Shown one piece after another: positions 15,102-22,900 of a stretch of 25,715 bases of DNA. The stretch's first letter is position 1, and each line of letters opens with the position of its first letter. Under the pieces are notes generated by a model. The model made no database searches and was not told the DNA's origin. It saw nothing but the letters and a program-made list of their open reading frames with translations. A program made the translations under genes and the position numbers. Source of the stretch: Clostridiaceae bacterium (GTDB lineage: Bacteria; Bacillota; Clostridia; Acetivibrionales; DUMC01); contig JAAZDH010000279.1 in NCBI GenBank assembly GCA_012512865.1, positions 1-25,715 of the forward strand, given 5' to 3'.

Positions 15102-15539
15102 CTATAATTTCCCGGCATCGACCATGGCAAACTTTATCTCGCCTTCTGCCGCTGCTTGCCCGTCCACCATGGCAGTCACCTTGACCTTGGCCATACCCAT
15201 TTTCAGCGCCAGGATATCCGCTTCCAGCTTTAAAACATCCCCCGGCACAACCTGCCTTCTGAATTTGACAGAATCTATGCCTGTAAACAACCCCAGCTTC
15301 CCTTTATTCTCTTCGAGGGCTGCGACGGCAATCCCTGCAGTCTGTGCAAGGGCTTCAACAATCAGTACGCCAGGCATGACAGGGTATCCTGGAAAGTGCC
15401 CCTGGAAAAACGGCTCATTTATTGTAACATTTTTTATAGCTACAGCCCTTTTACCAGGCTCAACCTCTAGCACCTTGTCCACGAGCAAAAATGGATACCT
15501 GTGGGGTAGCATATTTTGAACCTCAATATTATTTAACAT
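15102..15539 (-). CDS. fabZ: 3-hydroxyacyl-ACP dehydratase FabZ
   Basis: Dehydrates beta-hydroxyacyl-ACP in type II fatty acid synthesis. 145 residues from the chosen start. Motifs: MLPHRYPFLLVDKV (10-23), the catalytic His in GHFPGYPVMPG (47-57, H48), Glu in LIVEALAQTAG (E62), and FRRQVVPGDVLKLEADI. ATG 15539 matches the usual N-terminus (about ten residues before PHRYPF). ATG 15551, four codons earlier and nearer to AGAGGGTG, cannot be excluded. It lies alone, not with other fab genes, directly downstream of the tRNA-Thr terminator with little room for its own promoter. It converges with murC. Confidence 0.97.
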   Translation of the reverse strand: MLNNIEVQNMLPHRYPFLLVDKVLEVEPGKRAVAIKNVTINEPFFQGHFPGYPVMPGVLIVEALAQTAGIAVAALEENKGKLGLFTGIDSVKFRRQVVPGDVLKLEADILALKMGMAKVKVTAMVDGQAAAEGEIKFAMVDAGKL

Positions 15540-15572
15540 AACATGCAACACCCTCTTTCCGCGTATACCGGC

Positions 15573-15612
15573 AAAAAAACATTAAGCCGCAAATCCTGGT
15601 GTTTTTGCGGCT
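15573..15612 (-). terminator. Terminator of tRNA-Thr, upstream of fabZ
   Basis: Minus strand: AGCCGCAAA, 10-base loop, TTTGCGGCT (9-bp perfect stem), five bases, then seven T. It starts seven bases after the encoded CCA of tRNA-Thr and ends 33 bases before the fabZ ATG. Confidence 0.8.
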
Positions 15613-15619
15613 CTTGTAT

Positions 15620-15695
15620 TGGAGCTGGTGGACGGATTCGAACCCCCGACCTGCTGATTACAAGTCAGCTGCTCTACCTGCTGAGCTACACCAGC
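15620..15695 (-). tRNA. tRNA-Thr (anticodon UGU)
   Basis: Full cloverleaf on the minus strand: acceptor GCTGGTG/CACCAGC, D arm GCTC..GAGC, anticodon stem GCTGA/TCAGC with loop CTTGTAA (anticodon TGT at loop positions 3-5), T loop GGTTCGAAT, discriminator T and encoded CCA; 76 nt. It has its own sigma-A promoter upstream and a terminator downstream. Confidence 0.97.
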
Positions 15696-15776
15696 ACCTG
15701 TTTTTATAATGCCCGGGAACTTGCTAACCCGGTAATTGCTGCTTGCAATTCCCGTTTAACTCTCCCTGCCTGATAT

Positions 15777-15805
15777 AGTATAGCAAGGTAATACTCCCGT
15801 GTCAA
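15777..15805 (-). promoter_or_regulatory. Sigma-A promoter of tRNA-Thr
   Basis: Minus strand TTGACA (15805-15800), 17 bases, TATACT (15782-15777): one mismatch from the full consensus. It would give a precursor with a leader of about 75 nt before the mature tRNA 5' end. Confidence 0.85.
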
Positions 15806-15862
15806 CATTTTTTTGAGACGCAGGACGACAGGAAATAAAAGGTTTATACTTGTTTGCCCGGC

Positions 15863-15955
15863 TTAAGCATCAACAATGATTTCAACTATGGCACCAACTA
15901 TAATATTAATAATACCTGCTATTATACCAGCTAAAAAATCAGCTATACTTTTCAT
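15863..15955 (-). CDS. Possible 30-residue hydrophobic peptide overlapping the nitroreductase stop
   Basis: A 31-codon frame (ATG 15955, TAA 15863) overlaps the last 17 bases of the nitroreductase gene in another frame. The product begins MKSIADFLAGIIAGI and continues as Ile/Val/Gly/Ala with one Asn, then Glu and Asp near the end (E25, D29), so it would be a short hydrophobic helix with charged ends. It contains the heptapeptide GIIAGII also seen at the start of staphylococcal PSM-alpha peptides; over so short a match this may be chance. Ribosome binding site is weak, so translation would depend on coupling to the nitroreductase stop. No function is assigned. It could equally be a chance frame in an AT-rich spacer. 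Confidence 0.3.
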   Translation of the reverse strand: MKSIADFLAGIIAGIINIIVGAIVEIIVDA

Positions 15956-16451
15956 AGCACACGATCTCGGACAAAGATTTCCGCGGCCTTGGAGCAGGGT
16001 TTACATCGGGGTATCCCAGGGGAATCATGGCAACAACCCTTACCTTGCGAGGTATGCCCAGGATTTCCTTGACCACCTCCTCGTCAAAATGGCCTATCCA
16101 ACATGTTCCAAGTCCTTGTTCATAAGCCTCGAGTATCATGTACGCAACAGCTATGGAAAGGTCAACCGTGTACCTGTACTGGCCGCATTTCATAATCCTT
16201 TCAGGGTCCGTGCCGCATGCAGCAATCACTACGGGCGCCTGCCCGATAAATGTTTGGCCCCCTGCAGCTTCAACCAGTTTTTTTCGTGTTTCTTCATCTC
16301 TCACGACTATAAACTTCCATCCCTGGTTGTTATTTGCCGATGGTGATAACCTGGCAGCTTCCAGCACCTTGTTGAGTTTTTCCTCCTCAACCTCCCTTGT
16401 GCTGTAACTTCTTACACTCCTTCTTCCCCTGATGGCCGATAAAACATCCAT
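15939..16451 (-). CDS. Nitroreductase-family FMN oxidoreductase
   Basis: FMN-dependent NAD(P)H oxidoreductase of the nitroreductase superfamily, 170 residues, the compact form common in Clostridia. Visible: MDVLSAIRGRRSVRSYSTRE (start, FMN phosphate-contacting Arg/Ser), ARLSPSANNNQGWKFIVV (flavin site), the dimer-interface helix DLSIAVAYMILEAYEQGLGT, CWIGHFDEEVVKEILGIP, and the AMIPLGYP strand. Substrate cannot be predicted. I choose ATG 16451 since GGAGGG lies 8 bases upstream; the ATG two codons before is too near the site. The axe-like gene ends 96 bases upstream with no terminator visible, so the two may be cotranscribed. The extreme 3' end overlaps a possible small ORF. Confidence 0.93.
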   Translation of the reverse strand: MDVLSAIRGRRSVRSYSTREVEEEKLNKVLEAARLSPSANNNQGWKFIVVRDEETRKKLVEAAGGQTFIGQAPVVIAACGTDPERIMKCGQYRYTVDLSIAVAYMILEAYEQGLGTCWIGHFDEEVVKEILGIPRKVRVVAMIPLGYPDVNPAPRPRKSLSEIVCYEKYS

Positions 16452-16547
16452 AATCATCACCCTCCCGATACATTATTTTTTATTTGCGGTTTTCTTAATA
16501 ACAACACCGGCCTAAATTACCAGGTTGAACTAAATTTCCATGCTGAA

Positions 16548-17513
16548 TTACAGTCCCATCATAAACTCGTAAACCATGTCGTCGAAATCCGGTAACCCTT
16601 CATGCCCAAAGTCAGGATATATCACCATGTGCTTTTTCGATTTTATTCTATTGTAAGCGGCAAACTGGGTGGACGGGGGACATACTGTATCCTGGAGACC
16701 AGTCCCCATCAATACTTCGCCCCTTATCCTTTCAGCCAGGAACTGGACATCAATATATCCCAACTTCGTAAATATTTCATCCTCCCTTTCATGCCTTGGG
16801 TCAAACTGCCTGAAATATGTCTTCAGCTCCGCATAGGCATCCTTTGCCAGGTCCATATCCCATACCCGCTTGTAATCACACAAAAACGGGTATGTAGGCG
16901 CCAGTTTTTTAATACGCGGCTCCAGCGCCCCGCATGCAAGGGTGAGTCCGCCCCCCTGGGAGCCTCCCAGGACGCCGATCCTATTTTCGTCAACCTCAGG
17001 AAATGACATGACTATTTTTGCCAGTTGTGCAGTATCAAGATAAATTTGCCTGAAAAGCAAATTATCGGGATCGGGGTCGTCAAGCCCCCTTATAATATGC
17101 CCGTTATATGTATTACCTTTTACTCCGCCCTTATCCTCGGATAATCCGCCTTGCCCCCTGCAATCCAAGGCTGCAACGGAAAAACCTGCTGCAACATAAC
17201 AAAGCTTGCTTTGCCAACTCCCGCAATTCCCTGAATATCCATGAAACATAATTACAGCGGGATGTTTTTCTTTTGTGTTCTTTGGCCTGATATATTTTGC
17301 GTGGATTCTTGCCCCCTTCACACCTGTAAAATAAAGGTCGAAGCATTCGGCAAAAGGCACTTGAAAACCGGCGGGTATTAATTCTATTTCCGGGTCCACG
17401 GCATTCATCTCTTTCAATGCTCTTTCCCAGTACTCATCAAAATTTGCCGGGCGAGGATTTGTCCCCTTGTACTGCTTTAATTTATCCAATCCCATTTCAA
17501 ATAATGCTGGCAT
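16548..17513 (-). CDS. Acetyl xylan esterase / cephalosporin-C deacetylase family (CE7)
   Basis: Alpha/beta hydrolase of carbohydrate esterase family 7, which removes acetyl groups from short xylo-oligosaccharides and related acetylated compounds. 321 residues, normal for the family. The family hallmarks are all present: RGQ at 119-121, nucleophile motif GGSQGG at 183-188 (Ser185), Asp275 in GLQDTVCPP, and the His-Glu pair at 304-305 in DFGHEG. N-terminal KQYKGTNPRPANFDEYWE (about 13-30) is typical. No signal peptide, so probably intracellular, acting on imported acetylated oligosaccharides. ATG 17513 behind AAGGAGACC. It suggests a plant-polysaccharide-using host. A 263-base spacer separates it from aroK. 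Confidence 0.94.
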   Translation of the reverse strand: MPALFEMGLDKLKQYKGTNPRPANFDEYWERALKEMNAVDPEIELIPAGFQVPFAECFDLYFTGVKGARIHAKYIRPKNTKEKHPAVIMFHGYSGNCGSWQSKLCYVAAGFSVAALDCRGQGGLSEDKGGVKGNTYNGHIIRGLDDPDPDNLLFRQIYLDTAQLAKIVMSFPEVDENRIGVLGGSQGGGLTLACGALEPRIKKLAPTYPFLCDYKRVWDMDLAKDAYAELKTYFRQFDPRHEREDEIFTKLGYIDVQFLAERIRGEVLMGTGLQDTVCPPSTQFAAYNRIKSKKHMVIYPDFGHEGLPDFDDMVYEFMMGL

Positions 17514-17600
17514 GTTTTCGGTCTCCTTAATATCCTGATTCCTTATACAAATTTTTACTGAATTTTTACTGTATATTATTTTAAATCATGTTGTTTCGAG

Positions 17601-17615
17601 CCAGGTTTTACCTGG
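17601..17615. repeat. Inverted repeat upstream of the CE7 esterase
   Basis: CCAGGT-TTT-ACCTGG, a perfect 6-bp dyad about 90-100 bases before the esterase start. A second imperfect dyad (GCAAGTTGT / ACAACCTGC, 10-base spacer) follows around 17639-17668. Either could be an operator or an mRNA hairpin. No recognised catabolite-repression (cre) box is seen. Confidence 0.4.
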
Positions 17616-17670
17616 GCAGGTTTCCAAATGTTCAGCCCCGCAAGTTGTCATTTCTATCACAACCTGCCGC

Positions 17671-17702
17671 AAAAATACAATATAATAAAAATACAATATA
17701 AT
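17671..17702. repeat. Perfect 16-bp tandem duplication between aroK and the esterase
   Basis: AAAAATACAATATAAT occurs twice back to back without a mismatch, so the duplication is recent or maintained. It includes TATAAT on the plus strand. The surrounding spacer (17514-17776) has no gene. Confidence 0.85.
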
Positions 17703-17776
17703 TCTAATACATTTCCAACCTGGATTCAATGATTTTAAGAAAGATACCAAGAGCGCCTTTATTCACTGATATATTA

Positions 17777-18265
17777 TTATATATTCTTGATAATCTCGCT
17801 TATGCATTGCTCTATATTTTTATTTGAGCAGTCAATGACCTTGTCGCTGTATTTAATATACAACGGGATTCTTTCTTCGTACACATCCTTAAGGCTCATT
17901 CCTTTTCTTATGACAATGCCCCTTGTTGTCATATTTGTGATCCTGTTTTCAATTTCTTCGTACGGGACATGCAAGTAAAGAACCTTCCCTTCTTCCTTTA
18001 TGACATTCATGGCCTTTTCCGAGTAAACTATGCTCCCGCCTGTTGCAACTACACAGTTCTTTAATTTCAGCCCGCAAACAATTCTTTCCTCGATTTTCAT
18101 AAATGCGTCTATGCCTTCATTATCAATTATGTCTTGCAGCAGCCTGCCTTCAGCTTGCTGGATAACTATGTCCGTATCGACAAAATCCATCCCGAGGGTT
18201 TTTGCAAGTAACACTCCCAGGGTGCTTTTCCCGGCACCGGGCATACCAATAAGAATTATGTTCAT
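17777..18265 (-). CDS. Shikimate kinase-like P-loop kinase
   Basis: 162-residue NMP-kinase-fold protein closest to shikimate kinase (AroK), which phosphorylates shikimate in the chorismate pathway. Present: Walker A GMPGAGKS (7-14), FVDTD (28-32, with the shikimate-contacting Asp), Arg115 in the lid, and RIPLY with Arg132. Missing: the substrate Arg of the usual FRxxE motif (here FMKIE, 55-59, Met at the Arg position), and the third Gly of the GGG loop (GGS, 76-78). So the fold and phosphate chemistry are kept but shikimate binding may be altered. No other aromatic-pathway gene lies in the window. ATG 18265 behind a weak GGGGGAAG. It could be a true AroK with divergent residues or a related small-molecule kinase. 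Confidence 0.85.
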   Translation of the reverse strand: MNIILIGMPGAGKSTLGVLLAKTLGMDFVDTDIVIQQAEGRLLQDIIDNEGIDAFMKIEERIVCGLKLKNCVVATGGSIVYSEKAMNVIKEEGKVLYLHVPYEEIENRITNMTTRGIVIRKGMSLKDVYEERIPLYIKYSDKVIDCSNKNIEQCISEIIKNI

Positions 18266-18335
18266 GTTCTTCCCCCGATAGATATATGCTGGATTTATAG
18301 TTAATTAGCAGTAATAAATTAGCAAAAAATTCATA

Positions 18336-18365
18336 TTTAAAACTTTATACATTAAAACTTTATAA
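18336..18365. repeat. 15-bp direct repeat upstream of the kinase gene
   Basis: TTTAAAACTTTATAC and ATTAAAACTTTATAA lie back to back (two end mismatches). On the minus strand this is about 70-100 bases before the kinase start, where its promoter would be expected. Confidence 0.6.
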
Positions 18366-18419
18366 TATATTTGCATATCAAATTAGGCTACCTTATTAGA
18401 TTACCAGGTTTAAAGGTGA

Positions 18420-18660
18420 AGGGTCGCCCACCCGCAAAAAAACAGGGAAATTAAAGCACAAAAAAATATGGAACAACCTTTTTTAACCGTATGTACCAGG
18501 TACGGCACCACGCACAGCACCACACAATGGTATAACTCTACAATGCCATTCACCCGTGCCCTGCGCCTGCGGCATCCTGCGCACTGGTTTACGCTGGGCT
18601 GTCTTCCAAGCTGGCTAATTATTGTATCAATTAAGGCTATTCCAGTTCCCAGGCTTTAAT
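18420..18660. other. Unassigned GC-richer stretch between aroK-like gene and tRNA-Pro
   Basis: This 240-bp stretch is clearly GC-richer than the flanking spacers. It has local dyads (CCGTA..TACGG at about 18488-18506, and a GGCATTGTAG/TATAACTCTACAATGCC-type region near 18530-18548). Short frames are open on both strands (plus 18468-18659, minus about 18488-18580), none with a ribosome binding site or recognisable family. Two T-runs on the minus strand (around 18460 and 18440) could end a transcript. It might be a non-coding RNA, the tRNA-Pro precursor tail, or a decayed element next to a tRNA. I cannot decide. Confidence 0.3.
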
Positions 18661-18682
18661 TTTCAAGCATTGATAAAATTGC

Positions 18683-18761
18683 TGGTCGGAGTGACTGGAT
18701 TCGAACCAGCGGCCTCTTGATCCCAAATCAAGCGCTCTAAGCCAAGCTGAGCTACACCCCG
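18683..18761 (-). tRNA. tRNA-Pro (anticodon UGG)
   Basis: Minus-strand cloverleaf: acceptor CGGGGTG/CACTCCG (one G-U), D arm GCTC..GAGC with an 11-base loop, anticodon stem CTTGA/TCAAG with loop TTTGGGA (anticodon TGG), T arm GCTGG TTCGAAT CCAGT, discriminator A, encoded CCA; 79 nt. Promoter immediately upstream. Confidence 0.96.
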
Positions 18762-18768
18762 CAAAAAC

Positions 18769-18798
18769 ATGATAACATATTACGTTGGATATAGTCAA
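18769..18798 (-). promoter_or_regulatory. Sigma-A promoter of tRNA-Pro
   Basis: Minus strand TTGACT (18798-18793), 18 bases, TATCAT (18774-18769) with an upstream TGn (extended -10). Transcription would start at or within a base or two of the mature 5' end of the tRNA. Confidence 0.7.
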
Positions 18799-18903
18799 GC
18801 ACACGGGCGTAATTTTGCCCTGCTATTTTTTGACGCGTGTTTGATGTAAGTTTAACGGAGGTTGATACTTAATATCGTAACCAAATCGTAAATAATACTT
18901 AAC

Positions 18904-18932
18904 TTGATACCCTATTGCCCATATTCTATAAT
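18904..18932 (+). promoter_or_regulatory. Consensus sigma-A promoter upstream of ttcA
   Basis: TTGATA (18904-18909), 17 bases, TATAAT (18927-18932). The predicted start near 18940 leaves a leader of about 230-250 nt before the ttcA-like gene. Confidence 0.85.
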
Positions 18933-18939
18933 TTTATAT

Positions 18940-19187
18940 GGAAGGTTTTATACGTGAGTTTATTTATTTAGTAATTAGCAATTATAGATTATTTGAAATA
19001 TATGCAGCTACTTGTACATATTTTATTTTGGTAAAGCGGGTCCGGGTATTATTCAAGGAGTCTTCAAGGAGTATCCATGATGTACCCGCGGGATATCCAA
19101 AGGGAGCTTTACACTCCCTGCATGAATACCGGAAGGCGTGCAAACAAGAAAGGTGACAAATGAAAAGTGGCAGATGCTAAGGCGAGG
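18940..19187 (+). other. Long 5' leader of the ttcA-NAGPA transcript
   Basis: The leader holds a tandem TTCAAGGAGT-C-TTCAAGGAGT (about 19052-19072), the palindrome CCCGCGGG (about 19085-19092), a hairpin GGGAG-CTTTACA-CTCCC (about 19104-19120), and a possible long pairing of CCGGGTATT near 19050 with AATACCGG near 19130. A 72-codon frame opens at 18938, at or before the expected transcript start and without a ribosome binding site; I do not believe it is a gene. No known riboswitch or T-box is recognised. Confidence 0.35.
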
Positions 19188-19928
19188 ATGCAAAAAAAGA
19201 TATTCGGCCAGGTAAGAAGAGCAATCCACGATTACAGCATGATCCAGGAAGGAGACAAAATTGCCATAGGTGTTTCCGGGGGAAAAGACAGCCTCACTCT
19301 CCTTGTTGCCTTAAAAGCCCTGAGTAGTTTTTACCCCGAAAAATTTGAGATAAAAGCAATAACTCTTACTCTCGGAATAGGTAAGGCCGATTTTTCCCCG
19401 GTTCAAGACCTATGCAAAAACCTGGGCATCGATTATACTATCGAGAAAACATTGATAGGAAAAATAGTTCTTGAAGCAAGAAATGAAAAGAATCCTTGCT
19501 CCCTGTGTGCAAACATGCGGCGAGGCGCTCTTCACAACGCTGCGAAAAGATTGGACTGCAACAAGGTTGCCCTTGGGCATAGCAGGGATGATGTCATTGA
19601 AACATTGATGATGAGCATGTTTTACGAAGGGCGTATACATACATTTTCCCCTGTCACCTACCTGGACAGGAAGGATATTTGCGTAATCAGGCCCTTAGTT
19701 TATTCTGAGGAGAAAGATATAAAGGGTTTCATAAAATCCCAGGGCATTACAATAATACCAAGCCCCCGCCCCATGACCGGCAAAACCTGCCGCAAGCTGG
19801 TGGGTGATTACTTGAAAGAAATCCAGTCGGATATACCCATGGTAAAAGATAATATCTTCAGCGCCATTAAAAGATCGGGCATAGATGGATGGGGCTTGTA
19901 CCAGGGGCAGAAAAAATCAAGAGAATAA
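19188..19928 (+). CDS. TtcA-family tRNA 2-thiocytidine synthetase-like protein
   Basis: PP-loop ATP pyrophosphatase of the TtcA/TilS superfamily. TtcA thiolates C32 of some tRNAs using an Fe-S cluster. Numbered from a GTG at 19167, the protein has PP-loop SGGKDS (37-42), the cluster cysteines CSLC (C111, C114) and a third Cys in GKTCRK (C208), plus GHSRDDVIETL (137-147), all as in TtcA. I prefer ATG 19188, giving MQKKIFGQVRRAIHDYSMI, since this matches the family N-terminus and AAGG lies five bases upstream; GTG 19167 adds seven residues. It is the first gene after a consensus promoter with a long leader, and is followed 14 bases later by the NAGPA-type gene, so the two are cotranscribed although functionally unrelated. 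Confidence 0.9.
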   Translation: MQKKIFGQVRRAIHDYSMIQEGDKIAIGVSGGKDSLTLLVALKALSSFYPEKFEIKAITLTLGIGKADFSPVQDLCKNLGIDYTIEKTLIGKIVLEARNEKNPCSLCANMRRGALHNAAKRLDCNKVALGHSRDDVIETLMMSMFYEGRIHTFSPVTYLDRKDICVIRPLVYSEEKDIKGFIKSQGITIIPSPRPMTGKTCRKLVGDYLKEIQSDIPMVKDNIFSAIKRSGIDGWGLYQGQKKSRE

Positions 19929-19942
19929 TACGCGGAGGTATT

Positions 19943-22900
19943 ATGAGTATTATTATAAATTTTAAGAAACGTACATATAGAAATTCAAATACACGAGGAA
20001 AGTCAAATGCTTACAAGGGTTTAAACGCGCATAGGAGCTTAACCAAATGTGAAAGTTTAATTGAGCCTTTATTGAACCAGCCTTTGTTAAAACAATCTTT
20101 GTTAAACAAGAATGTAGCGACTTTTGCTAAGAGCTTTGCAAAACAAATATCTATTAAGCAAGTATCTATTATTGCACTTGCACTGGCCGTGTGCTTAAGC
20201 TCTCCCGCCCTTGCAACAGCACAGGCGGACGGCCGGGCAGTACAAGCCGGTCAAGTAGCATTTGCAAGCCAGGCGACACAAACCGGTCAAGCAATCCCGG
20301 CAAACCAGCCAATTCAATACGATCAGGCAGTTTTTGCAGGCCAGGAAATAAATACCGGCCAGGCAGCCCAACAAACCCTGCAAGCGGTACCAAACCCGCC
20401 AAGCTCTCTATTTGACATTATTTATGAATCTTCAACTTCATACCCCATTACTGCAGGGGCAACTTACGAAAACATTAAAAGATTTACATCGGAAGGCTGG
20501 CTTAACATCAATGTTATCAGGGTCGATACGGGTAATCCTTACATAAAGCTCGACTCCTTGGTAAATCCCGAATCAATACAAGTATTGACATCCGTCCCGG
20601 ATCTTGCCCGGTTTAAAAATGCCGCAGGCGCCATAAACGGGAGTTTTTTCAACTGGTCCAGGATTCCCGGTTTAAACAGCCCTATCGGTCCCATGGTGGA
20701 ATCCGGCACTATCAAAACTGCAGCCAGTGATTTTAACAAGTACGGCAACTCAATGGCGACTTTTGCCATGGACAAGGAGGGCAGGCTGCTTTACGAGTTT
20801 TGGAAAACGGACATTAAGCTTGTAAACCAAGATGGTACGGCTATCCCAATAGCCAGGTATAATACCCAGCTTAATAACAATGGAGAGCTTACATTATATG
20901 ACCGCAATTGGGCAACCATGTCCATTGGCCGCCCCGTTGACACCAGTGATACCGCGAATACCGTGGATACCGGTGATACCTGGGACACCGGGAGCACTAC
21001 CAAGGATGCAAACATATACGATGCAAATACATACAGGGATATTTACGCGGATGCCTTCACGGATATTATTGAAATGGTTGTACACGGCAATACGGTCATA
21101 GATATACGGCATAATCTTCCTCCCGTGGAAATCCCGCAAGAAGGATACATTGTTGTTGCCGCAAACAACAATACAAAACTTATATCCGACAATTTCAAGG
21201 CAGGGGACACGGTTTTTACGGAAATAGTCACCAGTCCCGATTGGAATAATATTTCCATGGCAATATCAGGCGGTGCAATCATACTAAAGGACGGGGTTAT
21301 CCCTTCTTCTTTTTCCCACAACAGCCCCGGCAGGCATCCAAGGACGGCAATTGGCAGTACCAGGGATGAAAAACAGGTGATAATGGTAACCGTAGATGGA
21401 AGGCAACAGGGCAGCCTGGGAATAACACTCCCGGAGCTTGCTTACCTTATGCTAGAACTTGGGGCATACAACGCGATAAATCTTGATGGCGGAGGTTCTG
21501 CCACCATGGCGGTACGAAAGCCAGGAACCAACATCATTGAGGTGGTAAATAACCCTTCCGACGGCATGCCAAGGAAGGTCGGCAACGCGGCAGGTGTTAT
21601 TTCCACCGCCCCCAAATCTTCTCTTGCGGGCCTTATCATCGATACGGAAGACAAGAACGTATTTGTCAACACGACCCGTTCTTATACCATAAGAGGGTAT
21701 GACATGTATTTTAATCCCGTCGAGGTGGATCCTGCCAGTGTAAAATGGTCCGTGTCAGGAATAGAAGGAAATTTTGAAGGAAATGTATTTCGCCCCACAT
21801 CGGTAGGTTCAGGCAAAATCATCGCTTCAATAGGCGAAATAACAGCCGAGCACGAGGTAAACTCCCTAAGCTCCCCTGTGCAGCTCATTTTAAATGAAAA
21901 AATGGTTTCCATCCAGGTTAACGGGAAACAGAAATTCACAGTTACCGGGAAGAATAAAAACGGTTATTATGCAAAAATAAACCCCGGGGACGTCCAATGG
22001 ACAGTATACGGGGATATTGGCAACTTTGAAGGGGATACCTTTACGGCAACTGCCGAAGGCACAGGCTATATCGAGGCAGCCGTGGGAAATACCAAGGCCT
22101 ATTGCGGCGTAATGGCCGCAAGGGATGCGGTTATTGTAATCGATGACTTTGAAAAACCAAATGGGGCATACTTGTCCTACCCTGAAAATATCCCGGGAAG
22201 TTACGAATTGTCCGCGGAACAAAAACGCTCCGGGAGTTATTCAGGGAAGCTTACTTATGACTTTAGCGATTCAACGGGTTCAAGGGCATCATACCTGTTG
22301 TTTTCCGACGGGGGTTACAAGTTGGACAAGAATGTACATGGAATCGGCCTTTGGATTTACAATACCAACCCCAACCCCAACTGGTTCAGGGCCTTGGTAT
22401 ATGATTCAGCCGGAGGCAGGCACTTTATTGACTTTACCCAGAAAATGGACTGGACTGGCTGGAAATACGTGGAGGCAGACATTTCAGCCATTGAATCAAA
22501 GCCGTTGACCCTTGCAAGGTTATACATCGTACAAATCCAGGATGTCCCTGATGCCGGTTCCGTGTACCTGGACGATCTCACGATTATATGTGCCCCCGAT
22601 ATGCCAGGCGAGCATATTGAAATACCTGGAGATACGATACCCGTTGATGAAGCCAATAGGCCCATCGTTTACGAAGAAGGCCAAGATTCCCTAAGGTTTG
22701 CGGTATTCAGCCAGTCTTCCAGGATAACCACACCATTGGAGAGGCTGCTGCTTCTCAGGTTATCAACCAGGATAAACGGTTACATGGATGCAGCGGTCTT
22801 CATGGGAAAGAACAGCGGCGAAGCGGCAGAAAAGGTAGGCAGGCCGCATCTTACCGTGTATACCGGTTTTAGGTCCATGGATGTCAAGAACAGCCGTTTC

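Noticed and set aside
18488..18506. Group II intron domain V or other catalytic RNA suggested by CCGTA..TACGG
   Set aside because: The stem is only 5 bp with a 9-base loop, and no reverse transcriptase or other intron domains are visible.
18468..18659. 63-codon plus-strand frame next to tRNA-Pro
   Set aside because: No ribosome binding site, low-quality composition, and a competing minus-strand frame in the same place.
18938..19156. 72-codon plus-strand frame upstream of ttcA
   Set aside because: It begins at or before the predicted transcription start, lacks a ribosome binding site and resembles no family; treated as leader.
19889..19942. Longer start for the NAGPA-type protein (18 more residues)
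   Set aside because: It would overlap the ttcA-like gene, while ATG 19943 has CGGAGG at ideal spacing.
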